A stretch of DNA of 64,000 nucleotides from the NCBI RefSeq assembly GCF_051020975.1, contig NC_135033.1, positions 10,195,501 to 10,259,500 of the forward strand, written 5' to 3'. Origin of the DNA: Osmia lignaria lignaria (Eukaryota; Arthropoda; Insecta; Hymenoptera; Megachilidae). The notes under the pieces were generated by a model. It had not been told where the DNA came from, did no database searches, and worked only from the letters and a program-made list of their open reading frames with translations. Positions 11,401 through 26,400 of this stretch are shown here, in pieces. Positions within the stretch are counted from its first letter, which is position 1, and every line of letters starts with the position of its first letter. The position numbers were made by a program, and so were the translations under genes.

Positions 11401-14400
11401 GATCCTTGCGCCCCATATATGAAGTCTTACATCGACTTTGGTTAAAATAATTTCATATTGGCAAGAATAGAATTGTGCATTCTGTAATTCATTTTTTACA
11501 CAATTCCATTTTGTAATATCCCTCCACCCTTGTTTTCATTAATTGTAATATAATAAAAAAGAAGAGATTCAGCGGGGTGTAGGATTCGTTAGTAAGCACA
11601 CGCAGATCTTCCTTCGAATTGGAACATTCTCTTTGAAATGGGTAACAATTGTGGTGAATTTGAATTCTGGTGCAGCACAGTGTAATATAATAAAGAGAAA
11701 GTTGCTGGTGTAGTTTTGTTTGAATTTTGAATATCTGACGCAAGGCTGGATTTAATTAATGTAAATTAAACATACGAATGGAAATGACTATTAGAAATAT
11801 ACACGATACTAGATTCCACAGTTATTTTATAAAACAAGAAAAATAAATAATATTCCTTTTCAAGTGTTCACTGGGAAAATGGGGCTATCAATAACTTCGT
11901 GCAATAGATGTTTAATTAGGCAATTAAAATTCTCAATATCCTTTGTGTCATAATAAACGCGCTGACAATCAAGCAATAATTAAAGCCAAATGATATATTA
12001 TTCAGGATGAAATAGTGGAGGTAAAAATAATATTGGTATATCTATATTTAATAAATCCACGATTGGTTGAAAGTGATACATTTTAATTGATCGTACGATT
12101 TTCTGATTGAAAATTTGTCAGATTAACACTGTATTGTACGTTCAATTATCAGTGAATTTTGTTTCGAAATATCCCGATTGAAAATCATTTCTTGTTTGCT
12201 TCAATGGAAAATTAACGATTTTGTTTGTTGAATTAAACTTCAACATTATAGCAAAATAGAATATGATTTTCTAGTTAGAAATTCACTTTACAGCAATCTT
12301 TTCACATGAAACATTGCGATCATTCGCGCTTTCATTTGTCGAGGAAAAACGAGCGTGTTTAAGGTTCGAGTAAGAAAACAGGCTTGCTTTTCACCTAGTT
12401 CGCAATCTCTTTCATAACAGTTATACGATGAATCTGTGATTATGATCATTAAATGTCGAGGAAATAGAAAAGAACGTATAGAAAATCAAGTTACTTTCTC
12501 TTTTAACCCATTCGTGGATTATTTATGTGCTCATGTGTTTAAGTATTTAGGTGTTGAAATACCCAAATATTTAAGTATCCAGGTACATAAATATCTAGAT
12601 CTCCATGTATTCAAATGCCTAACTACATACTCAAGTTCCAAAGCACCCAAGTATCCAAATACCTAAGAATCTAGGTTTTTAAGCACCCAAGTACCCAAAT
12701 ACCTATTCCTAACTCTGACAGTGACCACGTTAAATAATTCCCACCACTATTTCTGAATTCTAATACCTTTCGTCAATGCAGAATAGAAATCTTCCTTCAA
12801 CAATTGCCGTGAATTTCCGAATTCTGACTCATTTCCTCGGCACACGTGTATACCTTTTCCTTTTTCTTCCTCACCTTCAAAGCGTAACCAAACTCAATTC
12901 TTACGTAATCAAACGAGTTATGTAATAAGTCGAGCACAATGCTTTTCAATTACGTCCAACAATGAAATAGAAATGGCTAAGTATCTAGTCACGTGGTTGA
13001 ACAGCTGTTTGTATCATTTTTACCAAACTATCAAACTCTATAAAATAAATAGAGGAAACTGAATTGCAAATCGGTTTTAATCGGATTAAATAGTTTGCTC
13101 GAAGTTCTGTCAGCTTAGATCGTCAGAAATTCTGAATAAATTATCGAGTTCTTTAATCTGAAGTTTATAAATTTTAATTATCTTCAGTGTCAGAATGACA
13201 CGTTAAAATTGTAATTAGTCAGAATACGTTTTATTTCTTCATTTAACCTAAGTGCTTGCTCATTATTAATACTAAAGAAAGTAGGGTTCATTATCTTGGT
13301 AATTATTTTCTAACAAATAGTCAATTAAGGATTATCGATGATCAGGTTGATGGAGGTAATTGGTGGTAGTAAATTGCCATTATAAAATAATTATTGCACG
13401 CTCGTTTTCCTTGTAAATGGTAGCTGCAAAAAGAATTTCACTTCACTAAAGTTCAATTAAAATCGAACAGCTTCTTGTATTAAACAGCAAAGCACAAGGC
13501 AACAGGAAGAGTAATTTCGGTTGCCACGTAACTCTGACTAACACCCAAGTGATTCAACGTTTCGAGCATTCATTGTTCGTTCAGCCTGTAGCGATAAATA
13601 ATTGGTCTTTGTTGAAAACGTCGCACTGTTCAGGTGCATTTTTGTTAGCAAACAGCCTCGTGAAACAGCATCAGACGTGTAAAGCGGCTTTCCGGATAGT
13701 ATCTTGTCCGATGTATGGGCTCATTGTGACTCATTCGCTGCTGACGTTCGATGCAAACACGCCTTTCTGTTTCTATACGACTAGCCGCTTCTTACCTATC
13801 CCGATCATTACTATTTACGTGGATCGGCTCGATTCAGAATTTTCTCACGATTTTCAAGCAATTGGATAATCGGATACTTTCTTGAAAGGAGTTGAAATGT
13901 ATTGAAAGTTAATTAAAATTGAAGTTAAATTTAAGTATTTAGGCATTTGAGTATTTAGATTTTTAGATACTTAGGTACTGTGTATTTAAAATTAATCGAT
14001 GACACACCGCGTGCGTCCTGTACTCTGTATGCGATAGTATTAATGACGCACCAGGTGCGTCCTGTACTTAACATATAGAATTCATAATAATTTCGTAAAT
14101 GTCGTAAAAATCAGAGTTGAAACGATACGAAATAAAACTGAAAACACTCCTGAACATAAAATCCAAACTGAAAACGCTCGAAAATTAACTAAAAGAGACA
14201 CGTATTCGACGGTGGTAGCAACATCGTACGAGGTAATTCAACGCGAACTCGACGCTTTACAAGCAACTCGAGTCTCTCGCAAATAGAAGGGCGTAGCAGC
14301 GCATCGGGGGAAAAACCGAATCTCTTAACCCAGAAATAGCCGCGTTTTCGCGACCGTGTCATAAACCTCCGACAAATTTCATCCCCCTCGACCGGCGAGA

Positions 14401-17400
14401 CCGTTGCGTATTCCACCCTCGTCTCTCGGCTTAACCAGTAAACACGGCTACCTTCAATAAAAACGCAGCCACGTTCCGGACAAGGGGATCCGGATAAAGA
14501 ACGACTAACATTCGAAAACTGGAAAGCTCGTTGAACGCGATGGCGCCAGGAGAACCACTTCACCGTCGCGGATATTTTCATGCGCGAAGGGATAAAAATT
14601 CGCAAGTATGTACATTAGCGACTTGGCACTCTTGGTGTCTTGATTAATATTTTTTATCAGGAGTAATGTTTCTAGAATGAGTTTGATATCGATGACGCAC
14701 CTTATGCGTCATATGCCATATACACCGTAAAATAGACGACGCACCACGTGTGTCATATACTACATCCACCCACACCACGCATAAACCACGCATCATGGTG
14801 CCAAAGAGAACCAGTAATCCGATGCATAATAGTAAGTTCTGCCAATAACACGAAGGTTTATTGCGAGAGCACAAGTATTTACTCTAGCTGGAACTATGTA
14901 TAGAACGTCTATGCCGCTTCTTCCACGGTGAAAATTCCATGGCAATAAACGCACGGAAAGAAACTGTGCCAAACGTTCCGGCATCGCCACCGTCGCCTGT
15001 ACACCGAGAACCGGGTTTAACTGCGTTATTAGTTTCAGCGAGGAAAGGGTGAGAGTTTCCGCGAAGCAGTCGTGTAAATAGAATCTGCACCCATTTACGT
15101 CGTGTACGACATACGGGCGTACATATTAAGCGGAAAGGTTGGGTGGATGGTAATGACTGACAAGCTCGTAGGAATCACGTAGAACGAGTAATTTTAGATA
15201 ATGTCTGACTGTACGAAGCATTCGTGATAAGAGATTCGTTATCTAGTTGGTTATTTAGCGAGCGACGCATATGGTGCGTCATTTATGTTCAAAGTATAAG
15301 ACGCACCCGGTGTGTCATGAAGTTATACTAATATAAACGCGTGTTAAATTTGAACAAAGTAGAAAATCATAGTCTACGCAAGAGAAATTGTAGGCAAAGT
15401 ACATCCGTTACACGAATCGTATGGATATTAGTATCGAGTTTAGACTTTCACGGCTTTATGATTGGTGAAAGTTGTCGTCCACGAAGCGAGCAACCAACTT
15501 CTCTTCGTACGTGCAACTTGGAAATTGAATCGGTCGAGAAGCGTACCTTTGCTATTGTCACGGGCGTCTGGCTCTGTCTTAGTTACGCGATTCAATTTCC
15601 GGCAAACTTCTTGCCTGCTGGAATGTTATAGCGCGACGACTTCCTTCTCTCGTTCGCATTTGCGAAGAGAAAAGGGAACTGTTGCTTTCTTCCTGAATCG
15701 AATAGTGTTCCATATAAAAATAAGATTTTTGGTTGAAAAGTGGAAGAACTTTGGCTGAGTCAATCGCGAGCCAAAATTACAAAACGCATAGAAGGGTATC
15801 GGGGCTCTCTCCATGGTCCGCCGTTTCTTGAACTTTGCGCCATGCGTCGATCTGATGCAAAAGCGATTATCCGAGGATTTCCGTTTCACCGAATCCTTTT
15901 TCTTCCTTCTCATCCTCGTTAGATACGCTGGTAAAAGGGATGCGAACAGGGTTTTGCGGTGGCTTACGAAAGCAGGCCAGTAGCGTAAAAAGGGCGAAAC
16001 GGGTGGGAGGACGTTTAATGCGGGATTCGGTCGGGTCGAGGACGAAAATTGTAGGAATTGAAGGACGACCCTGATGCCCTATATACTTTTTTTTTTTTTT
16101 TTTCACTTTTTCCTTCATCCACTTCCTGACTCTTGTGTCCCGTCTAATTCCACGGAACGAGGGTGAACATTCTGTTACCGTCGCGGCTCGTTTCCTTCCG
16201 TAGAAGCGGAGCTTGTTACTTCGGCTGATGTTATATCCCGGGAACTTCCCGAATGGGTTTTAAACTAAAGTTTCTGGCAATGGAGAGCTTTAGTTTTCAT
16301 GCGAAAATTCGCTCATTTCGGAGCCAGGATACGAGTGTCTTTGTGTTCCGAATGCTCGCTATATCGCTGGTTAAAATTCTTAGAGTAAGTTGGTAGTATA
16401 GAAAGAGCTCCTTCCAAAGTCTCTAAGTAGGAAAGCGTTACTAGCGTGAATGGAAACTCGCTGGAGCTGGTGATATAGTGAAAGAGATTACTGTAAGCTA
16501 TCTATCGAGGGGCAAAATTCTCCCGAATAATTTTCATCCCTCTCTGAAACGTATCAGTGGTAGAAACTGGTTGTCGTCGAAACGAAATCTTGTACACCAG
16601 GAAAATTTATTCAGCTAGCTAACCTGATTCAGCTCTCGAGGAGAAGATTCTCCCAGGGGTCAATAAAAGGTAGTCACGAACCCTTTCAGCGGGAATAACG
16701 TTTCAGAGTCCACACCCGTGCGTTTGCTTCGGCGAACGCTATTTTCGGGGATTTGATACGTGGAAAAAGACGATCCCTTACGAGAACGATTTTTGCTCGT
16801 CAATATTTCACCCCTTGTTCGATCAATTTTCTCTGTCTGTTGTATTTTTTTTTTCTAGCTTCCTCGCTATTTTTGTCACGCGAGAGATCTTGTTAAAATA
16901 TGTGCCAGGCTATTTGTCTTCGTAAACGGTATATTAGAACTTCTTTCTGACTGCATTGTCACTGGCGACAGATAAATCATGTTCGAAAGATCGTTCGGTT
17001 TAAAAAATTCATTTTATTCGATTTTATAAAGAATTTCAGTGCGGAAAATTCTTTCAGAGTTTCCTGAACGTTTTAATTATCGTGGAAGGGTCATTCGTAA
17101 TTAATTAGAGCTCTAACGCGTTCTATTATACATAGCAATCAACGTGTTAAATATTTGAACAATTTTTCTTTATAAAATTTCCAGAAAATTTTGCTACATA
17201 TTTTATGACTTTCAAGTAGAATTGAAGGGTTGGGTACAAGAACCAGGCAGCTCCATTTTTTCTAGAATTTCACACTTCATTATATATTAAAAAAGAATTT
17301 TTTAAACATTTTTTTTCAGTCCCTATAAAATTAATAAAAATGAATCTGCCTGGTACTTGCATCTTTTCAATTAGGAAATATTAAAATATGAAAAATTTCA

Positions 17401-20400
17401 AATATTTGATACACATATTTTCCCTCTAAATTCTACCCAGCTCTGTATCTCCCAGTTCCATCTCCAACCCCTTCATCAGCGTCGGTTGAATCTCGAAGGT
17501 GGCACGAATAATGTATGTCAGAAGTGCTCGTTAACTCGAAGACACTACCCTGTTGATCGCGTTGATGTTAATCAAGAGGTGACTCATTAGACTATGATGA
17601 TTAGAGTCTCTGCCAGACGAGACGTAGAAGAAGGAGGAGGATCGATGACTCGATTCTGAAGGGGTTGTAACGGGCCTGGGTTTGTGACATGGTCAGGGAG
17701 GCCAAGGAGGGTTCCGTACACTTAGCACGCGTGTCAAGTGCCTTCTTCGAAGGGGTTGAAGGGGGATGGGAACTCGAAAAGTGGAGCAGAAGAAGAAGAG
17801 GGAAAAAAAGAAGGTGGTAGTTAGGAGAACTAGCCTGGCGAGTTTTCCTCGCTGTCTCCCTTTGATTCGCTTCTCTTCTTTTGTCTCTACTCTCCTTTGC
17901 ATACTGTGCCACCATTATTCCTACTTTTACCCCTCTGCTGGCAAGATAAAGGAAGCAAAGCGACGGGTCAACCTCTGCTACCCGTCCCTTTGTTCCGAGT
18001 CAGCCTCTTCGAGGGACGTCGCGAGGGTGTTCGAGGTAGAGAACGGCTTTCGTTTCGTATACATACGCTTTCTGGGACCAGTCTGAAGGGATCTGAAGAG
18101 TTTTCCCCGTCGCCTTTGCTACGGTTTTTTCTAACCCTGTTTCGAGAGACCAGTTGCTTTCCATTCGGTTGCTTTCTTGATAAAACAACCACGGTACTCC
18201 GTGGTTCGTTGTTCCATCCCTTTCGTGCTTAATTAAAATCTCAGATTTCATTTTAATTTAAATGTAAAGTGTTCACGCGTGCACAGAATTTAAGTTTCAT
18301 TACACTCGTTTTATTCTATTTTTCTTTCAAGGATTGTTGATTTAATTTGTAAAATTTTTTGAGAGTCATTTTTTAATATTTGTTAGATTCAATATTTTAT
18401 TCTGAATATCATCATAAAGATGGTAAGAATTTATGGTGGAACTTGCAAGAAAATTTGGCTGTGGAATGTGTCTTTGCGTTTCACACGATATTTCACCCCC
18501 TCGTTTCTTATATATCGTGCTTGTTAGAACTTCATATCCCGGATCCAGGCTCGTCGCGACGACACACGACGCCCTGTCTCCTTAGCCGGCAATTGTGTCA
18601 GCGCGTTAAGTCCATTAAAGAGAGCCTCATTTCGCCGACTCCCGAAGGAGGTTCGAGCAAAGGAAACTCGACGCTTTAATCGAACTTTCCCTGTTATCCG
18701 ATCGAAAGTTCTATCACCCTGCTTATGTTTCATGATATTTCATAACTTTCATCCTCCCTCGATTATTTTTAAATAATTTTCTTTTTCAATATCTAAATTA
18801 GAAGAACTCCTTTTGAAATGGAGTTTGATAGACGATCGATTGAAAGATCTCGTGATTAGGCAGTAGTATTCAGCGGACCATTTTCCGCGTCATTCCGTAG
18901 ACATCGATGCATCATTACCCTCGGGGTTGTTCTCTCCATTAATTTGGAACCACGAAGACCTTGCGTTTTGTTCGAGTAGCCCGAAGGTGCAGGATTCTCT
19001 AGGTTGAACATATTGAAACGCCCACCTGCCACCCATGTGCCCTCGTGCCGTTAAATTAACGTCAAACCCAGCTGGTATTTAGGCCAGCAACACGTTTGTG
19101 TCTGCTGTTCGCTATTAAGGGCTGTCCCTTGAAAAGGAATCATTCGCGAGGGTTGTAGTAATTTATTCTTCTTGTGCTATTTCAGTTCGAATTTTGGAAT
19201 TTATCAAACTTCACTTCTCAATTTAAAAAATTTTAATTTGCAATTTTTCAAATTCCATTTTCCAACTTTTCAATTTTCAATTTTTCTAATTTTCCAAAGC
19301 CTAATTTACAATTTTCAAAATTCCAAATCCTAATTTTCTAATTCCCAGTTTTCAGTTTCTTGAAAGCCCCAAACCACACTAAACTCCAGAAACAATAAAA
19401 TGACAATTTTTCCCATTAAATCCGCTAATGTTATTTTTCGTCTTTTAAAGTCTAATTAGGAGAAAATAATCTGCATGGTGAAAATCATAACGAAAACTTA
19501 TTTAACTTGGTTATTTGTAACAAAGCGATCGTTTCGAGATTGGAGAAGGAGCATTTATCGAATTTCGATGAACGTTAGCCCCGGGGCTCTCTGGTTAATC
19601 AATTTCCAGTTCTGTTTCGAGGTTGAGAAATTTATCGAGATGTCTGCCGCAACGTTTCCCATTCGAAACGAAAAGCATCATTCGGCGACGGTTCTCCGTT
19701 GTTCTGGGAAATTGAGCAACGACGTTAGGATAGGTTCGGTGGACTGAGACGATTCTAGGGTTTCCTAGCGGCAGCTCTATCGTTCTCAATCCACCTTTGA
19801 TCCATTCGGAACGCGTGAAAGATTGTGAAATAAGGTCGTGTCTCTATTGTTATTAGAAAAAGTTTGACACGCTCTTTAGATTGATCTTTGTCTTGATTGC
19901 TTTTCTCTCATTAATCCTTTTAATTCTTTCTTCCATGCATTCTATATGTATAGAGCTTCAAATCTTTGGTTCCCAGGTTCGAATCCACTTGGGTGAAAAA
20001 AATTTTTTTTTCATAATTAACATTAAATATTAAAATAATAAAGATTTAGATTATTTTATAAATATTTTGTTATAAATATATTTGTTTTTGTTTGTTATTA
20101 ATGAAAAAATTTGATAAAAATAGTATATACGATAGATAAAATATAATTCATTTTATTATTAATATAAAATTATTAACTTGTTTTAAGAAATAATTAATTA
20201 TTTAAAGTAATCATAGACGCTCGATAATTCCCCGTTCTTTAGAATTGCCAAGTTTACTGTATCTACGAAGTAATTTTTGAAAAGAATTTTCTTTCCATTT
20301 GGCCGGCGCAATTTGGACGATCAATCGACTGGTTAATAAGACGCGATAATGAAGATGGAACGTAATCGATCGGTCGAAGTGCAAAAGAAAATCGAGGCTC

Positions 20401-23400
20401 GAATGAAAGTATAATGAGACGAAGCATGGCGGTCCGATAACGAATGGCTCGCAGCCAGCGAATGCAAAACAGCTGTTTCGTATAGAGAGAAGCTTAATTA
20501 GCCGGTCGTGTTAATTCGTTGAAACGATGACAGTGGTTATCGAATAAGGATTAATCAAACGGCCAATTGTCGCAGAGGATTAGATTTTCTCTGTTTAATA
20601 GCAATTGGAATTTTCTGCGAATTTTATTCCCTCAATTTTCTTTTTATCGCGGTAACCTAAAAATACATTTATTCTAAAATTAGTCGCTCTTCTTAGATTC
20701 ATCTTTTCCCTTTCCCTTGGGAAAAGTTCAATCGATAAACTTTTCCCGTGATAATTAAAACGAACTTAATTCGGAAACAGTTTTTTTTTTTTAAATAATC
20801 CAGACAAACTTGTCTGCCGCCTACATCTTCTGGCAGACCCACACGTAGAAAAGGATTATTTTTCTTCAGCCCACGAGAGCACGGCAGCTATTGACTTTTC
20901 TTTTTTCCCCTCCAAGAGTTCGTCGAACCAACGTTATCGTCCTCCATCATATTCTATGCTACATAGAATATTTTATCGAGGAGTACGAATGTTGGTGAAA
21001 ATTGGTACTTCAAATATTCTTGAAAAATTCTTCAACACTTTGACACTGAGCCAATTTTGAAACCCAACGTCTCTGTATTCTGCTATTGCTATTCTCTATT
21101 AATTTAGACTAATTTGCAGAGAAAAATTGTAAGAAGACAAAGATGTATGGAGAGAGGAAAATTTCAGCTAGGATATTTGAAGATGGATGAAGCTGGGCAA
21201 GCAGCAGGTTTCGTTGCTGAACTAAAAGCATTACGAGCGGTGGATATGGAAAGCCAGGCTTAATTATACGTACAAATGGTTGGAATAGTTTCAGTGACAG
21301 CCGGCGCGGTTCCAAAGGCACATTAAAAGCGACAGTAACGGTGGCCACCGTTTGTTTCTTTTACACAGAGAGACAGTCATTGTCGCGCTTTGAACACGTT
21401 GCGTACATTTCCTTGACCCATTAATTTCCTTTCATCCATTTCTTCAAATAATCTTGATATCGATTTATCGAAAGGATTCGACTTTCTTAATTTATTATAA
21501 TTCATCGACGATGGATGAATATTTATGAGTTAATTATAAATATTCTAGTCGAGTGTAAGAGAAAGCAGAAAAGCACGTTTCACTTAAGCGAATTTACATT
21601 CTTTCGATGAATTTCGAATACGCTCGAGAACCCCGATCGCGGATACTTCCTCGTGCATTTTCCATCGCATCTTTTCCAGCTGGAAAAATAAGAGATCGAG
21701 ACGGCGCGGCGAGAGGCTGGGATACGCTAGCTCGCCTTTTGCCACGCGGAATTGAGGTTTCCTTTTCGAAAAGGATTTGCATTTGAAGGGTTAAACATGG
21801 TTTTATGGAATGATATCGTCTCTCTTATCCAGAACTCGTGAACGTGCAAATTTTCACTATTTCAGTCAAGGTGTAGATTAAATGTCTTATTAATCTACGG
21901 TACTTAGAAACTCTTCCATTGGTAAATTCTTAAATGAAGCGAGAAACAGATTGATTCCATCGTGTATTTTCGCATTTCCATTCGTTCAACTCTTCTTCTC
22001 TTTATTCTGATAAACAGCACCCTCTTGTTTACATTATTTGAGAAAGCTCGACGAACGATTAACGAGCTACGTCTCGCGATAAAACAGAAACGAAACTCCC
22101 TTTCGTTTAATAAAATAGAATTTTAATTGAGATTATCGAAACGAAGGAATGTAACTCGAATGAACTCTGTTTGTATGACTTTAACATTTCATTTAACACT
22201 TTGGAATGATAATTTTTATCTATTAATTATACAACCCGTGGGCGTTAACTTCATTAATGTCAATGTTTTAGTAAATTAATGTTTTTAATTTATTGTTCAC
22301 TGGAATATTCTGTTGAGATATTTTTTATCGGTGAAACTTAGGGTAATCTAGGGATTAATTTTTCTTTTTAACAAATGAATAATTAATAACTAATACTAAT
22401 AGAAGAATTCTTTTTATGTTTCAGGTGAGTGATCGAACGAACCAGCGAGTAAGAGTTTTACGTAAGTTTGTTCGAATTTAAACCAAATTACTATTTTTAT
22501 TATTATTCTTTCATCATGATAAAGACACCTGTTATATCAGTAAATCGAACGAATCTGTCTACCACTGTTTCTATGATTCTTTCTAATGGAGAAATGATGC
22601 AGTTAAAACGCGAACGACACTCGTCCGAAGTAATTATCGAAGGAAAAAAGGAAGAACGGTTGACGAGTTCTACTTTCACAGTGTTCGTCGTAGTTAGAAG
22701 GTAATTACGATGGTACGGTTCGGTGAACGAAAAAATCATGAAGCTGTTAACCCCTTCTCTTGGTCGTTTTCCTATCGAGAATTGATGCTTTGAATGAGTT
22801 GATCAAACAGTCTCTGTTAGAAGGAATGGTCTTCTAGTTAGAATCTCGATAGGGTAACAGTTGTTGAACCTTGCACAACGATTGATCCTTTTCTTAATAG
22901 AGTAACAAATATAATTTAACGCGTTATTTAACACTCGGACGGCGGACCATGGAGAGAGCCAAAATTCTAATTTATTTCTATCCTTTATATTATTTTAATT
23001 TTCGAAACTTTTGTGTTTCAAATAGAATTTAGGAAAATAGACAATTATTATACAAGGGTCAATAACTGTATACGTTATCCTCCAGGTGTCTTTAATTTTT
23101 CATTTTCCAAACTAATCATAATTATTCATTTTCAAATGATTAATATATTAAAATCCATACGCGTAGGTGTTTTAAAATGTTACAGTTCCCCGATATCTAA
23201 ATAATAAAAACTTAAAAAATATTTCTCATTTTCGTTTCATTTATTTTCCTTTTTGTCTCGTTTCTTGAATATTCTGAAACAGTCACAGGCCAGTCGTTCG
23301 ACGCGTGATCGTTTCACGGTTAAACTAAACGTTAAATCATAGACCGTGCTGACAAAACGATCGAGGTAATCACGCGTGCATCTAATTACACAGTAATCAC

Positions 23401-26400
23401 ACGGTTTTCGCATACTTCACGCTCGAGTTTCCACGATGATTGTCGTTCGATTTGCACGCGTTCGCGTTCGCGTTCGCACGGCTGACCATCGACAAAGGTA
23501 AAAAGAAGAAAATCAACTCGACGACATTATTAATCTCTGATATACTAGGAAAAATGAATTGCAACTATTTTTCTCTGAAAATTTTCCAATCGTCTAATGA
23601 AAACGATAAACGTCGATGAATAGAAACAATAGAAACGATTAAAGGGGAGAAAGGTTGAACGATTTCTGGAAGAATAGGTTTTCCATCCAGAGAAGTCCAC
23701 TTAATCGAGTCTTTCGTCGTGTACTGGGAAAACGCGGCGAGGGGGAAAGAGGCAGGGATTGAATTAATTTCACGGTAGAGTGAAAATGGAAACTCGTAGA
23801 GCCGTAGGCTGACGTTGTCCCACGGACCTGAATCCACCAATTTTCTGGGAATTCAAACTTGCCTCGTTCCATTGTATCTCCTCGTCAGGAGCTTCTCGGT
23901 TCGTGGAAAGTTCACGGGAAATGTAGGTCAGAAATATGTAACTCGATTACGGTAAATACGTCCTGTTGGATATTCCAAAGTTCGGAATAACTTGCAAACA
24001 ATTTCTTGTCCCAATTTCTTCAATTATGACGTTAAAACATGAGCGTCCGCAAGGGGGGACAATCGGGGCACTTGCCCCCCCCCCCCGAATAGAGAAAGAG
24101 TCGGATGTCGAATACAGCATTTATTGTCTCCTTCGTTTCGAACTATCTCGTATCTCTAAGAGGTGTATAAATATAAAGCATACATTTTTTAATCTAGAAG
24201 TGATATTTTATATCATGCCCCCTCTTCTAAAAAAATCCTGCGAATCCCCATGCGTTGAAAAACATTGAATCATCCTAGCGAGGTATTTTCATTTTCTGAA
24301 AATTCTCATTGTCAAAGGGTTAATTTCCTGAAAACGAAACTTGTTACCCGATCGCCATTGATCAGGATCGATTGTAAATCTGTTCACGTAGTACGGTGTA
24401 ATGATCGTGGTAGGGACAATCGCCGGAAGAAGCATGTTTGTATCACTTTGTCGCTTTGTATCGATGTAATTGTAAAGAGTTACGCGTTATGTCATTTGCA
24501 GCCTCATCCGTTTAAATCGGAAGTACGATTAAACCTTCGAATTTCCGTTGTACCGACAAAAGTCTAGAGAGACGTTTAAATTTTCTTCCCTTTCTTGAAG
24601 TTGATAAATAAAGGATGAAAAGAGGGCAGGGAAGTTTAAATAAAATTAAGTGCGACAGGAGGAGCACCCACGCGTATGTAAAAGTATTTTCCCCTTCATT
24701 ATCAAACAGAAAAAAAAAAAAATGGTTATTAGTAATTAATATACTAATGCCAATTTCACACTAGTTAGGAATTCTAATTTAATATTAATTTCCAAATGGA
24801 GGGAATGGCTAGGCGGAGAAATAAGAATAATAAGAATCGAAGGTAAAGAGGGTTTAAAATTCATTTGAATATCTCTGCGACCCAGTAAAAATGTAATAAG
24901 GACGAGGATAGTTGAAGTAGGCGAAAAACACTCTCTTAATCGGCGGAGTTTCATTTCCTTCGCAACGTCGCACCGCTTCCTGTGCGCACTTTCATCCGGC
25001 ACAATGCAAATTGCAGTTCGTCAGCTCGTACGGGCACAAACGGGCCGCGAAAATGAAGGGAAGAGCCTCGGTTTTCGCCGCGTCACCACAGGGAAAAGGG
25101 AAAGAGGATGATCGCATTTAATCTTCCTGGAGATCGTCTGAAAAGCTCGCGAGATTCAACGGGGATCCTTTTCACGCTTACAGGGGGTTGTGTATGTGCG
25201 AGAAAGGGGGATGAACAAATAGGCTGTTCCGTTGCAATAGGCGACATTTCTATGAATATTTCGACCTACCTTTCAAAATTTATCCTCTTCCTTGGAAAGT
25301 TTATCTTTTTATTATATTTCGAGCTCGCGTTCAAGTTCCTATTAATTATCAGTGCTAGGTAAAAGTATTTTCTCCTCAATTATCAAACAACAAAAAAGAA
25401 GAGGTTATTAGTAATTAATATACCAATGCCAATTCCACACTAATTAGAAATTTTAATTTAATATTAATTTCCAATGCCAAGTTATTACATAGTTATATTC
25501 TTTTTCCTAATCTAACGCGTTTTTTAACTCTCGAATGGCGGACCATGGAGAGAGCCACAATTCTAATTTATTTCTATACTTCATATTATTTCCAATTTAA
25601 TTCCAAATTGAATTATAATTATAATAAAAGGGTATTCTACTAATCTCTAATCACCTTTGACAATTCAGACCATCTCTTATAATGCCAAATGAAAAATTTC
25701 TTTTTCCAATAATCAATTTCGTGAAACAAAAATTACGTCCAAACAGTCCGATGTCTCTCATGTAAATTTTTCGTCCCCCCTTTCTCGGTATAATGTTTCG
25801 CGGAAGGGTTAGGCGATAAGAATGGCGTCGGGTGGCACGCAATGTATGTATAACAGGGTTGAAATCCTTTTCTGGCATTTCTCGAACAACCGATACACCT
25901 GGCCCCTTTTCCAGAAGGTTGACCCACATAGCGACATCGTTTTAAACTACTCACCCCGACGCCTCCCCTTCCTCGAATAAATTTCCTTAGTCAGGGAGAG
26001 GGGGTGGTTGTACATAGAGGAAGCAGTCTTATCGGAACTGCTCCGCTTCCTGGACGAATCCAGGCCGTTCTACTTTCCATCGAGCCTCGAAAACGATACG
26101 TAAACCCTCCTCCGTCCACGCTAACACTCGAACGGATTGAATCTGAACGATCGAAAATTATCCGGCCTCGCGTTCGATTTGTCTCCTTGATAATTTGATC
26201 TGCTGCTCGAAGGAAACGGAAGTCTCGAGATTGCACTCCTCGGGATTATATAAGAGATTTCTGAACAGTGAGGTTCGTTTCGCAGACAATTTCTTTGAAT
26301 AAATTTTCCAATTTACAAATATAAAAATAGGATCTGCGATATAATGCGACGAAAGGTTCCTATGAATTGAAATAAGAAAAATCCCATCGTAGCCGCGTGT

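Noticed and set aside
14189..14605. 138-codon open frame on the minus strand between palindrome pairs
   Set aside because: No domain, no splice or start context, and it lies in a GC-richer stretch where chance frames are longer. I see no protein family resemblance.
17601..18251. Cluster of overlapping frames of 70-110 codons on both strands
   Set aside because: Overlap in many frames on both strands and Arg/Ser/Lys-biased composition indicate a stop-poor GC-richer stretch, not a gene.
19950..19998. GGTTCGAATCC, a tRNA B-box-like word
   Set aside because: The T-stem does not pair properly and no A box, anticodon arm or acceptor stem can be built around it. At most it is a decayed tRNA-derived repeat.
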